Below the pieces are notes generated by a model. The model saw only the letters and a list, made by a program, of their open reading frames with translations, was not told the DNA's origin and did not search any database. Position numbers and translations under genes: made by a program. This document shows, piece after piece, positions 10,518 through 20,083 of a stretch of DNA of 36,958 nucleotides; the first letter of the stretch is position 1; each line of letters starts with the position of its first letter. Where the stretch lies: the NCBI GenBank assembly GCA_029977665.1, contig JAPOKK010000007.1, positions 1 through 36,958 of the forward strand. Reading direction: 5' to 3'. Source of the stretch: Pseudomonadota bacterium. Its GTDB lineage: Bacteria > Pseudomonadota > Gammaproteobacteria > Ga0077536.

Positions 10518-12467
10518 CTACTCGGGCAGGGCGAAGGCGACGACGTAGTCGCCCATCGGCGTGTCGTACCAGGCGTGCCCGCCGGAGGCGATGACAACGT
10601 ATTGCCGGCCGTTCACCTCGTAGGTCATCGGTGTCGTCTGGCTGCCGGCCGGCATGCGGTGTTTCCACAGCACCTCACCCGTTTCGACATCGAAGGCGCG
10701 GAAGCGCTGGTCCATGGTCGCGGCGATGAACACCAGGCCGCCCGCCGTGACGATAGGGCCGCCCGAGTTGGGCGTGCCGAGATTCCATTCGAACGGCAGC
10801 GGAATCGGCGTCTCGCGGTCGATCGAACCGAGCGGCACGTCCCACTTGATGGTCCCCGTGGCGAGGTCGACGGCGCTCAGACCGCCCCAGGGCGGTGGGT
10901 TGCAGGGCGCGCCGAGCGGTGAGAGCAGGTAGCCGACGGTCATCGCGTACGGTGTCCCGAGCTGTAGCGAGGGAATGGTCTCGCGCAGGATGGCGGCGCC
11001 GGCCTCGGCGCCGACGCTCGCGATCTCGCCGGCGGCTTCGCGCGGGTAGAGCCGGACCTGCGTTGCGATGCGCGTGGTGTTGACGATCAACAGGCCGCTG
11101 TCGCGGTGCCAGGCGGGGCCCGGCCAGTTGGCACCGCCGGTCCAGCTCGGCATGAGGATCGTGCCCTGCGTGCTGGGCGGCGTGTAAAGCCCTTCGTTGC
11201 GCAGTTCGGCGATGCGCTTCTTGCACATCATGCGGTCGATGAAGGTGAAGCCCCAGGCATCTTCCGGATCGAGCTTCTGCGCGACGAGCGGGGGCGGCGC
11301 GGTCGGGAACGGCTGTGTCGGCGACAGCCATTCGCCGTCGACGACGCCGCCCGGCACCGGGCGCTCTTCGATCGGGAACAGTGATTCGCCGGTCTCGCGA
11401 TTGAACACGAACACCCAGCCCTGCTTGGTGGTCTGCACCACGGCCGGGATGGTGCGGCCGTCCTTCTCGAGCTCGATCAGCGTGGGCTGCGACGGCAGGT
11501 CGTAATCCCACAGGTCGTGATGCACGAACTGGAAGTGCCACACGACCTCGCCGGTGGCGCCGCGCAAAGCAACGAGCGAGTTGGCATAGCGGTTCTCGCC
11601 GGGCCGGTTGCCGCCGTAGAAATCCGGTGCCGCGCTGCCGGTCGGCAGGAACACGAGGTCGCGCTCCTCGTCGACCGAGAGTATCGACCACACGTTGGCG
11701 TGGCCGGCGCGGCGCCAGCTCTCGTCGTGCCAGGTCTGCGCGGCCGGGTCGGCGGCGTCGCGCGGGATCGGGTCGAAGCGCCAGCGCAAGGCACCGGTGC
11801 GGGCGTCGTAGGCGCTGACCCGTCCGCTCTGGCCTTCGGCGCGCTGGTTGTCGGCGATCGACGTGCCGATGACGACGACGCCGTTGACGACCACCGGTGG
11901 CGAGTCGAGGTGAACTTCACCGGGGAACAGCAGCTCCTTGCTCGGCTCGACGAAGACCTCGCCGTTGTCGGCGAAACCGGCACAGCGTTCACCGGTCTCG
12001 CCGTCGATGGCGAACAGGCGCGAGTCGCTCGTGCCCATGAACAGGCGCGTACGGCAGGCCGTGCCCGGCGCGGCCTGCGGATCGGTCCACTGCGTGATGC
12101 CGCGGCACTTGTAGATCATCGCCTCGGGGTTGTCGAGCGAGACTTCGGCGTCGAAAGTCCATTGCTCGGCACCCGTCGCGGGGTCGAGCGCGACGATGCG
12201 GTTGAACGGCGTACACAGGACGAGCTTGTCGCCAACGATGATCGGCGTGCTCTCGAAGGAGCTGTCCTCGAAGCGCTCCGGGAAGCGCTGCGGTTCGCCG
12301 GTGCGGTAGGTCCAGGCCGGCTCCAGCCTGGCGACGTTGCCGCGATTGATCTGGTCGAGCTCTGAGTAGCGCTCGCCGCCGCGGTTGGCGCCGTAGGCGT
12401 GCCAGGTTTCCGCTGCCGCCTGGTGAATGCAGAGCGTGAGCAGGGCGCCGAGCAGACCACGCATCAT
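10518..12467 (-). CDS. PQQ-dependent quinoprotein dehydrogenase, exported
   Basis: Signal peptide MMRGLLGALLTLCIHQAAAETW; WHAYGANRGGERYSELDQINRGNVARLEPAWTYRTGE; C-terminal GNGRQYVVIASGGH-like propeller motif (EVNGRQYVVIASGGHAW); SD GGGGAGG before ATG 12467. Confidence 0.92.
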   Translation of the reverse strand: MMRGLLGALLTLCIHQAAAETWHAYGANRGGERYSELDQINRGNVARLEPAWTYRTGEPQRFPERFEDSSFESTPIIVGDKLVLCTPFNRIVALDPATGAEQWTFDAEVSLDNPEAMIYKCRGITQWTDPQAAPGTACRTRLFMGTSDSRLFAIDGETGERCAGFADNGEVFVEPSKELLFPGEVHLDSPPVVVNGVVVIGTSIADNQRAEGQSGRVSAYDARTGALRWRFDPIPRDAADPAAQTWHDESWRRAGHANVWSILSVDEERDLVFLPTGSAAPDFYGGNRPGENRYANSLVALRGATGEVVWHFQFVHHDLWDYDLPSQPTLIELEKDGRTIPAVVQTTKQGWVFVFNRETGESLFPIEERPVPGGVVDGEWLSPTQPFPTAPPPLVAQKLDPEDAWGFTFIDRMMCKKRIAELRNEGLYTPPSTQGTILMPSWTGGANWPGPAWHRDSGLLIVNTTRIATQVRLYPREAAGEIASVGAEAGAAILRETIPSLQLGTPYAMTVGYLLSPLGAPCNPPPWGGLSAVDLATGTIKWDVPLGSIDRETPIPLPFEWNLGTPNSGGPIVTAGGLVFIAATMDQRFRAFDVETGEVLWKHRMPAGSQTTPMTYEVNGRQYVVIASGGHAWYDTPMGDYVVAFALPE

Positions 12468-12590
12468 CGTACCGCCTCCCCTTGGTTGGTCCGCCGCAGT
12501 GTGCCCGATGCGCGGCACCATCGCGAGTCCCGGGCCGACGCTGGCACCGCCGCCCGATGGCAGCGGCGTCGCGCGGTCGTCGCGCCCGGC

Positions 12591-13748
12591 TCAGCCGAGC
12601 GCGTTCAACGCGCGCGTGAAGTTCTCGACCGTGCGCTCGATGTGGGTGAGCTTGTCGAGGCCGAACAGGCCGATACGGAACGTGCGGAACTCCGCCGGCT
12701 CGTCGACCTGCAGCGGCACACCGGCCGCGATCTGCAAACCCTGCTCGCGGAACTTCGAGCCGTTGTGGATGGCCTGGTCCTGCGTGTAGCACACGACCAC
12801 GCCCGGCGCCTCGAAGCCGGGCGCCGCAACGCTGCGATAGCCGGCGTCGGCGAGCACCGCGCGCACGCGCCGGCCGAGTTCGATCTGCTGCGCTTTGAGC
12901 GCGTCGAAGCCGACCTGCTGCATTTCGGCCATGGTGCGGCGGAACGTGACCAGCCCGTCGGTCGGCATGGTCGCGTGGTAGGCGTGGCCGCCGTTCTCGT
13001 AGGCCTGCATGATCTGCAACCACTTCTTGAGATCACACGCGAAGCTCGTACTGGTCGTCTCTTCGACCCGTGCGCGCGCGGCGTCGTTCATCATGACCAG
13101 GCCCGCGCAGGGCGAGGCGCTCCAGCCTTTCTGCGGCGCACTGATGAGGACATCGACACCGACGTCCTGCATGTCGACCCACAGCGTGCCCGAGGCGATG
13201 CAGTCGAGGACGAACAGGCCGCCGACCTCGTGCACGGCGGCGGCGACGGCGCGCAGGTAGTCGTCAGGCAGCAGCATGCCGGCCGAGGTCTCCACGTGCG
13301 GCGCGAACACTAGCGCCGGCTTCTCGGCGCGGATCGTCGCGACGACCTCCTCGATCGGCGCCGGCGCGAACGGCGCGTCTACGGCATCGCCGGTGCGGCG
13401 CGCCTTGAGCACGGTTTCCGCCGACGGAATCCCGCCCATCTCGAAGATCTGGCTCCAGCGGAAACTGAACCAGCCGTTGCGGATGACGAGCACCTTGCTG
13501 TTCTGGGCAAGCTGCCGCGCGACGGCTTCCATCGCGTAGGTGCCTCCGCCCGGTACGACCGCGACGGCCTGGGCGTTGTAGACGTGCTTCAGCGTGGCCG
13601 AGATGTCGCGCATGACTTCCTGGAAAGTCGCCGACATGTGGTTGAGCGAGCGATCGGTGAACACCACCGAGTATTCGAGCAGGCCGTCCGGATCGACGGT
13701 ATCAAGCAATGCGGCCACGGTTTCGGTTCTCTCCCTTGCAATGGTCAT
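12591..13748 (-). CDS. Class V PLP-dependent aminotransferase
   Basis: VFTDRSLNHMSATFQEVMRDI; VPGGGTYAMEAVARQL; PLP-lysine region LISAPQKGWSASPCAGLVMM; ATG at 13748. Confidence 0.88.
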   Translation of the reverse strand: MTIARERTETVAALLDTVDPDGLLEYSVVFTDRSLNHMSATFQEVMRDISATLKHVYNAQAVAVVPGGGTYAMEAVARQLAQNSKVLVIRNGWFSFRWSQIFEMGGIPSAETVLKARRTGDAVDAPFAPAPIEEVVATIRAEKPALVFAPHVETSAGMLLPDDYLRAVAAAVHEVGGLFVLDCIASGTLWVDMQDVGVDVLISAPQKGWSASPCAGLVMMNDAARARVEETTSTSFACDLKKWLQIMQAYENGGHAYHATMPTDGLVTFRRTMAEMQQVGFDALKAQQIELGRRVRAVLADAGYRSVAAPGFEAPGVVVCYTQDQAIHNGSKFREQGLQIAAGVPLQVDEPAEFRTFRIGLFGLDKLTHIERTVENFTRALNALG

Positions 13749-13961
13749 GGACGAGGCAGGGCCAGATGATCGGGGACTGCCCGCCGAAGTACAAGTCGGC
13801 GGCGCCCGGGTGCGCGGTGCATTGCCCCGGAATCGGCCCCGAACGTCATCGCCGCCGGGGGGTGCGGGCTTGCTTACCGCACGGCCCTGGCATGAAATGA
13901 CGCTTTGGCCGGCGATTGCCGGCCGGTCACGAAACATCCGGACTGGGGAGGTCAAGCGGAA

Positions 13962-14846
13962 ATGGGAGCGAAACAATCAGAGGGGATGGGTGTCGGCGTA
14001 TTTCAGGTCATTGCCGACCACTTCACCGGCGACCCGGCGGTCATCGCCAGGCGCGCCGAGGAGCTCGGTTTCGACTCCTACTGGCTGCCCGAGCACGCGG
14101 CAATCCCGCAAGGCTCGGCGGACGAGTATCCGGGTAAGGTCGAGGGCGGTTCGGCACCCGATTATCTGTTCAAGATGCCTGATCCCTTGATCGCACTCTC
14201 GCGCGCCGCCGCGGTGACCAGCACCATCAACCTGGGTACCGGTGTCGCCCTAGTTCCGGAGCGGCACCCGGTGTTGGCCGCGAAAGAGATCGCGACGCTC
14301 GATCATTACTCGAAAGGGCGTTTCATCTACGGCATCGGCGCTGGTTGGAACGAAGCGGAATGCACCATGATGGGCGGTGACTTCGCGCATCGCTGGGGGC
14401 AGGTCAAGGAGTACATCCTGGCTATGAAACAGCTGTGGACGGGGGAGTACGTCGGTGCCGAGGGCAAGTACGCCAATTTCCCGCCGAGCGTGTGCCGGCC
14501 CACGCCCTGGCGCAAGCCGCATCCGCCGATCCTGCTCGGCAGCATCGGCTCGCCCAACGTTTATCGCCGCGTCGCACAATGGGGCGACGGCTGGCTGCCG
14601 TTCGTGCTCGATCCGCAGGAGATCGCCGACGGCCGCGCCGCGATTAACGAGGCCGCGCAGCGCGTCGGGCGCGATCCGGGCACGATCAACATCACCGCCT
14701 TCGCGCCCGACGGCATGTTCCGCAAGCGCAGCGACCTCAAGGCCCTGGCTGCCGCCGGCGCCGACAACGCGGTGTTGTGGCTGCAGGGCGATAGCGAGAG
14801 CGCATTGCTCGCCGAGCTCGAGGCGCTCGCCGGCGAGGCGTTCTGA
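13962..14846 (+). CDS. Luciferase-like monooxygenase family oxidoreductase (probably F420-dependent class)
   Basis: AEELGFDSYWLPEHAAIP; LGTGVALVPERHPVLAAKEIATLDHYSKGRFIYGIGAGWN; HPPILLGSIG. Confidence 0.87.
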   Translation: MGAKQSEGMGVGVFQVIADHFTGDPAVIARRAEELGFDSYWLPEHAAIPQGSADEYPGKVEGGSAPDYLFKMPDPLIALSRAAAVTSTINLGTGVALVPERHPVLAAKEIATLDHYSKGRFIYGIGAGWNEAECTMMGGDFAHRWGQVKEYILAMKQLWTGEYVGAEGKYANFPPSVCRPTPWRKPHPPILLGSIGSPNVYRRVAQWGDGWLPFVLDPQEIADGRAAINEAAQRVGRDPGTINITAFAPDGMFRKRSDLKALAAAGADNAVLWLQGDSESALLAELEALAGEAF

Positions 14847-14979
14847 ACCTGGCGTGGCGGCCCGGCGGTGAGGTGCCGCCGGCGCCGTTGCGCGGCACGG
14901 CGATGCACCGGATGCGCCGGCGCCCGAATCGTGCATACTTCGACGCGGTGCATTCCTTCCGTCAAAAGCAACCGCCGCC

Positions 14980-16782
14980 GTGATTCCAGCCCGACGCCTG
15001 TTGGCAGCCGCCGTCTTCTGCGGCTTCTCAATGGTCCCGCCTGCGGGGGCCGCGGTCGAACCGTCGGTCACGAGCGAGGCGTCTACGGCGCCGGCGGAGA
15101 CGCCGTCGGCAGGCAGCGCGGAGGCCCCCGCAGCGCGAACCGAAGCAGCCGTCGCCGAGCCCTCATCGCAAGATCCGCTCGCGATGTCGCTCGACGCCAT
15201 CCGTGACCTGCTCGAGCAGCGCGCCGAGCGGCGCGCCGATCTCAAGATCCTGCGCAAGGAACTCGCCAAGCCGCGCGAGGACACCGACACCGCGCAGCTC
15301 AGCGCCAGCATCAACGAGATCGAGGCCAGTATCGACGACGTCAACCGCCAGATCAGCGCGCTGGCCACCGGCGTCAGCGAAGTCGAGTTCGATCTCGACA
15401 GCAATCTCAAGATCGATCTCAAGGCCGAGGCTGAACAGCTCCTGCAGCCGTTCGTCATCATGCTGCGCTCGCTCACCGAGCAGGCGCGCCAGATCGAGAG
15501 CCTGCGCCGCGAGCTGAGTGTCGCACGCAATCATCGCGGTGTCGCCGAACGTGCGCTGCAGCAGCTCGACCCGCTGATCGCGGCGGCCGGGGACGACAAG
15601 ACGCGAGCGGAGCTGACGCGCCTGCGCAAGCAATGGCAGCAACGGCTCGAGGCGGTCGATGATCTCATCGCCGCGAGCCAGAGCCAGCTCGACGCACGCC
15701 AGGCGAACCGTTCCTCGAGCGTCGATGCGGCCAACGAGTTTGCACGCTCCTTCCTGCGCGAACGCGGCCGCAACCTGCTCTACGGCGGTACGGTGTTCTT
15801 CGTGTCGCTGCTCGGGCTGCGTTTCGTCAGCCGTCATCTCGGCACGTATCGCGCGCGCCGTGGCGCGCGCAAGAACCTCGCCACCCGCATCGTCACCCTG
15901 GTCTACGCCGTCGGCAGTTTCGTCATCGCCCTGCTTGCCATGTTGATCACCTTCAACGTGCTCAACGACTGGCTGCTCGTCGGCGTGACCGTGGTGTTCA
16001 TCGTGGCGCTGGCGTGGATCGGCGTGCGCATGCTGCCGAGCCTGATCGAGCAGGCGACGTTGTACCTCAATCTCGGCGCGGTGCAGGAAGGTGAACGTAT
16101 CTTCTTCAACGGTATACCGTGGCGGGTGAGCAAGCTCGGTTTTTACTGCGACCTGGCCAACCCGGCGCTCGAGGGCGGCGAGTTCTCGATGCCGATCCGC
16201 GAGCTGATCGGCCTGCATTCGCGCCCGGTGACGCCGAACGAACCCTGGTTCCCCACGCGCAAGGGCGATTTCGTGCGCCTCGAAGCCGGCCTCGCCGAGG
16301 TGCTGGTACAGACCCCGGGACTGGTCGAAGTGCGCATCGAGGGCGGTATTCGCCAGACCTTCACGGCTGCCGCCTTCTACGAAATGGCGCCGCAGAACCT
16401 GTCGCACGGTTCACGCGCCGAAGTGGTGTTCGGGATCTCCTACAAGCACCAGGCCATTGCGACGAAGGAAGTGCGTGAGAAGCTGCGTGCCTTCGTGCGC
16501 AAGGGCCTAGAGGAGGTCCTGCGCCCGGAACAGATCCGGCGTGTGGACGTGGAACTCATGCGCGCCGGCGAATCGTCGATCGACTACGGGGTCGAAGTCG
16601 ACCTGTCGCCGGATGCCGCGGTCCACTACGACACCGCGGAGTGGCTGCTGACGCGCCTGTGCGTCGACGCCTGCAATCACTTCGGCTGGGAGATTCCCTT
16701 CCCGCAACTCGTGGTCCATCGCGCGCCTGACGACGACCCCGTGCCGCCCGGTGCGCCGGGCGCCGTCGGCAGCACGGTCTGA
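14980..16782 (+). CDS. MscS-like mechanosensitive channel family protein with long N-terminal coiled-coil domain
   Basis: GTG start with signal peptide MIPARRLLAAAVFCGFSMVPPAGA; coiled coil; 3 apparent TM segments then LGAVQEGERIFFNGIPWRVSKLGFYCDL beta domain and C-terminal alpha/beta domain. Confidence 0.7.
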   Translation: MIPARRLLAAAVFCGFSMVPPAGAAVEPSVTSEASTAPAETPSAGSAEAPAARTEAAVAEPSSQDPLAMSLDAIRDLLEQRAERRADLKILRKELAKPREDTDTAQLSASINEIEASIDDVNRQISALATGVSEVEFDLDSNLKIDLKAEAEQLLQPFVIMLRSLTEQARQIESLRRELSVARNHRGVAERALQQLDPLIAAAGDDKTRAELTRLRKQWQQRLEAVDDLIAASQSQLDARQANRSSSVDAANEFARSFLRERGRNLLYGGTVFFVSLLGLRFVSRHLGTYRARRGARKNLATRIVTLVYAVGSFVIALLAMLITFNVLNDWLLVGVTVVFIVALAWIGVRMLPSLIEQATLYLNLGAVQEGERIFFNGIPWRVSKLGFYCDLANPALEGGEFSMPIRELIGLHSRPVTPNEPWFPTRKGDFVRLEAGLAEVLVQTPGLVEVRIEGGIRQTFTAAAFYEMAPQNLSHGSRAEVVFGISYKHQAIATKEVREKLRAFVRKGLEEVLRPEQIRRVDVELMRAGESSIDYGVEVDLSPDAAVHYDTAEWLLTRLCVDACNHFGWEIPFPQLVVHRAPDDDPVPPGAPGAVGSTV

Positions 16783-16793
16783 TCCGCACGGGA

Positions 16794-16811
16794 GCGCCGC
16801 CACGGCGGCGC
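16794..16811 (+). terminator. GC-rich hairpin downstream of the MscS-like gene (possible transcript end; no U-tract)
   Basis: GCGCCGC CACG GCGGCGC perfect inverted repeat 12 nt after the stop codon. Confidence 0.25.
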
Positions 16812-16912
16812 GATGCCCGGGTCGAGGGCCATCGCGACGACTCGGCCGGCCGCGGCGCTGTCCCGCCCGTGCGGCTGTGCTACGGTGGCGCGCCCCCAAC
16901 CAGGACCGCAGG

Positions 16913-18958
16913 ATGAACCGACTAGGCGACCAGATCAGCCCCTTTCTCCTCAGCCACGCAGGAGATCCCGTCGAGTGGCAGCCGTGGGACGAGGAGGCGC
17001 TGGCACTGGCACGGCGCGAGGACAAGCCGATCCTGCTGTCCATCGGCTACTCGGCCAACCACCTGTGCCACGTGATGGGGCGCGAGTCGTTCAACAGCTC
17101 GCAGGTCGCCGCGATCATGAACCAGCAGTTCGTCAACGTGCTCGTCGACCGCGAGGAGCGTCCGGATATCGATCGCTTCTACCAGGTCACCCACGGCCTG
17201 CTCAACCGTAAGCCGGGCGGCTGGCCGCTGACGATGTTCCTCGATCCCGAGGATGGCCTGCCGTTTTTCGGCGGGACGTATTTCCCACCGCAGCCGCGTG
17301 CCCAGGCGCCGGGCTTTCGCGAAGTGCTGAAGAGCATTTCGAAGATGTACGGCGAGAAGAATCGGCGCATGGCCGAGTTTAAGGAGAAGTTCAGCGCCGC
17401 GCTCGGCGAGATCCTCGGCGGTCACGCGCCCGCCGCGCCCGATGCTTCGATGGTCGAGCGCGCCTGTGGCCAGATCGATGCGAGCTTCGATGCCGCCAAC
17501 GGTGGCTTCAGCGCCGCGCCCAAGTATCCGCACCCGGCAGGGCTCGCGCTGCTGCGGGACGCGGCGATTTGTGCCGCGACGCCGGCGCAGACCGAGCGCG
17601 CGCATTACATGCTGGATTTCACGCTGGCCGCGATGTCACGCGGCGGGCTGTTCGATCACCTCGGCGGCGGCTTCCATCGGGCTGCCACGGACGCCACTTG
17701 GACCGTCCCGCACTTCGAGAAGATGCTCTACGACAACGGCGCGTTGCTCGCGCTCTACGCGGAGCGGGCCGCCGACACCGGTTCGCCCTGGTTGACCGAG
17801 ACCGCACGGCGCACGGCTGACTGGTTGACGGCCGACCTGCAACTCGAGAGCGGCGCGTTCGCCGCCAGTCTCGACGCCGACAGCGATGGCGGGGAGGGCG
17901 AGTTCTACCTCTGGCGCGACGATGAGCTGGGTGCCGTACTCGGCGACGACCGGGCTGCTTTCGCCGACTGCTTCGAGATCGAAGGCAAGCCCAACCACGC
18001 CGGCCGCTGGCTGCTGCGCCGGCGCGCCCCCCTCGCCGACGCCGCGCCGGACGAAGAAGCGACCCCGCAGGCGGTGGCCCGGGTGTGTGAGCGCCTCGCG
18101 CAGGTGCGCAGCGAGCGCCCGGCGCCGCAGCGTGACGACAAGGTGATCACGGCCTGGAACGCCCTCGCCATCCAGGGGCTGGCGACGGCCGGCCGCCTGC
18201 TCGGATACGAAGAGCCGCTAGCCGCCGCGCAGCGTGCCGCCGACTTCCTGCGGGCACATCACTGGCGCGACGGCGAGCTGTGCGCGATCAGCCACGACGG
18301 TGTCACGGGCCTCGGCGGTTTCCTCGACGACTACGCGTTCCTCCTCGATGCCCAGCTCGCCCTGCTCGCGGCGCGTTGGCGCGACACCGACCTCGCGTTC
18401 GCCACGACGCTGGCTGATGCGCTGATCGCACGATTCGAGGATAGTGAGCGCGGCGGTTTCTATTTCAGTACCGCGGCCCACGACACGCCGGTCATGCGCA
18501 TCAAGCCCTACGCCGACGACAACCTGCCGAGCGGCAACGCCGTCGCCGTGCGTGCGCTGCTCGAACTCGGCCAATTGCTCGACGAGCCGCGCTACGTCGA
18601 TACGGCCGAGCGCGCGTTACGCGCCGGTATGACGGAGGCCGGGCGCTGGCCGTCGGCCCACGCGACGCTGATGCGTGCCCTGCTCGACATCGAGCAGCCG
18701 CCGACCCGGGTCATCGTGTACGGAACGCCGGCCGCGGCTGCGCCGTGGTTGGCGCTGGCACGCGAGGCCGTCGGTGCACGCGGACACGTCTACGCGGTAC
18801 CGCCGGGTGCCACGCTGCCGGGCAGGCTGGCGGGGCAGGAGGACACGGCCGGTGATGCCGGCGTCATCGCCTGGGTCGCGCGCGCTACGGCCCAGGACGA
18901 TGCGCTCACCAGCCGCGAGGGGTTCGAGGCTGCGCTCGCGGCGGCGAGCGCGGACTGA
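16913..18958 (+). CDS. YyaL/SSP411 (DUF255) thioredoxin-like domain protein with (alpha/alpha)6-barrel
   Basis: MNRLGDQISPFLLSHAGDPVEWQPWDEEALALARREDKPILLSIGYSANHLCHVMGRESF; GGWPLTMFLDPEDGLPFFGGTYFPP; VPHFEKMLYDNGALL. Confidence 0.93.
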   Translation: MNRLGDQISPFLLSHAGDPVEWQPWDEEALALARREDKPILLSIGYSANHLCHVMGRESFNSSQVAAIMNQQFVNVLVDREERPDIDRFYQVTHGLLNRKPGGWPLTMFLDPEDGLPFFGGTYFPPQPRAQAPGFREVLKSISKMYGEKNRRMAEFKEKFSAALGEILGGHAPAAPDASMVERACGQIDASFDAANGGFSAAPKYPHPAGLALLRDAAICAATPAQTERAHYMLDFTLAAMSRGGLFDHLGGGFHRAATDATWTVPHFEKMLYDNGALLALYAERAADTGSPWLTETARRTADWLTADLQLESGAFAASLDADSDGGEGEFYLWRDDELGAVLGDDRAAFADCFEIEGKPNHAGRWLLRRRAPLADAAPDEEATPQAVARVCERLAQVRSERPAPQRDDKVITAWNALAIQGLATAGRLLGYEEPLAAAQRAADFLRAHHWRDGELCAISHDGVTGLGGFLDDYAFLLDAQLALLAARWRDTDLAFATTLADALIARFEDSERGGFYFSTAAHDTPVMRIKPYADDNLPSGNAVAVRALLELGQLLDEPRYVDTAERALRAGMTEAGRWPSAHATLMRALLDIEQPPTRVIVYGTPAAAAPWLALAREAVGARGHVYAVPPGATLPGRLAGQEDTAGDAGVIAWVARATAQDDALTSREGFEAALAAASAD

Positions 18959-18973
18959 GCCGGGGCACCTTCG

Positions 18974-19420
18974 TCATTTCGCCGCCAGGTGCGTGGTGGT
19001 CACGTCGAGCAGCAAGCGGTCGTCCGGCCCGCACACGGTCGTGCGCACGATGGACAGCGTGCGGCCGCGCTTGACGAAGCGCGCCGTCGCCGTGAGCGTA
19101 CCGGCGCTCAGGTTGCCGACGAGGTTCGCCGTCAGGTTGATGGCGAGCGGAAAGCCCGTCATGCCGGGCGTCGGCGTGCGCCCGTCGAGCACGAGGTGGG
19201 TTGCGGTGACGTCGGCGAACCAGATGAGCGCCCCCGCGTGCACGGTGCCGAACGGGTTGCGCATGCCGTCGGTTACGGTCATGCGCGCGCTGATGGCGCC
19301 GTCCCGCGGGGCGCCGACATCGAAGGCGATGTCACCGCGGTAGGGGTGCGAGGTCGATGCGTCGGTCGTGTCGTGGTCGGTCACGCGGGATGGTCTCCGT
19401 CTCGAGTTCTCGCGGGACAA
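18974..19420 (-). CDS. PaaI-type hotdog-fold thioesterase
   Basis: MRNPFGTVHAGALIWFADVTATHLVL hotdog motif; alternative GTG start at 19384. Confidence 0.8.
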   Translation of the reverse strand: MSRENSRRRPSRVTDHDTTDASTSHPYRGDIAFDVGAPRDGAISARMTVTDGMRNPFGTVHAGALIWFADVTATHLVLDGRTPTPGMTGFPLAINLTANLVGNLSAGTLTATARFVKRGRTLSIVRTTVCGPDDRLLLDVTTTHLAAK

Positions 19421-19585
19421 TCCCGCCGGCGAACTTTAGCAGAACGGCCCGGCAGGGCCGTGCGCCGGGCGCGAAGGCGGCCATGGCCTGCGGCCCGTGT
19501 CGTGCGTTGCGAGCACCGGGGCGGCCGGACATGGTGAAATAGCCCGACCCTCTACAACGACGCAGCGGCCGCGCCGCAGCAGCCC

Positions 19586-19969
19586 ATGAAAAAGAAGCCG
19601 CCCCCCGCCCCGCCCGAGACGCCGTCGTCGAGTCCCTTCGCCGTCCTCGCCGGGCTCGACGTACCGCAAGCCCCGCCTGCCGAGTCGCCCGCGGAGCGTG
19701 TCGCGCCGGGGCCTGCGCGCACGCCGCGCCAGCGGCTCGACGTGCGGCGCATGACGGCCCACCGCGGCGGCAAGACAGTCACCGAGATCTCGGGCTTCGA
19801 CGGCGTGCCGGCGGCGGAGATCCAACAGCTCGCCAAGCGCTTGCAGAAAGCCTGCGGTGCAGGCGGCACGGTCAAGCAGGGGCGCATCGAGATCCAGGGT
19901 GACCAGCGTCAGACCGTCGTGCGCCTGCTCGAAGAGGCGGGCTTCCGGCCGGTACTGGCCGGCGGCTGA
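19586..19969 (+). CDS. SUI1/eIF1-like translation factor (YciH family)
   Basis: RRGGKTVTEI-type core: HRGGKTVTEISGFDGVPAAEIQQLAKRLQKACGAGGTVKQGRIEIQGDQRQTVVRLLEEAGFRP. Confidence 0.88.
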   Translation: MKKKPPPAPPETPSSSPFAVLAGLDVPQAPPAESPAERVAPGPARTPRQRLDVRRMTAHRGGKTVTEISGFDGVPAAEIQQLAKRLQKACGAGGTVKQGRIEIQGDQRQTVVRLLEEAGFRPVLAGG

Positions 19970-20083
19970 AGCTCGCGCACGGCGAAGCCGTCACCGCAGC
20001 CAACGCCAGGCACCGCCCAGCGCGCCGCGTCGGCCGCCGCGTGCCGGCGCGAACGCGATCGCTCGCCAGCGGGCCGATCCGCG

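Noticed and set aside
15163-16407. 414-aa minus-strand ORF opposite the MscS-like gene
   Set aside because: Antisense of a well-supported gene, no recognisable domain.
19444-19461. ACGGCCC-GGCA-GGGCCGT inverted repeat between thioesterase and SUI1-like gene
   Set aside because: A perfect short repeat, but in a very GC-rich spacer between divergent genes and without other support; not distinguishable from background.
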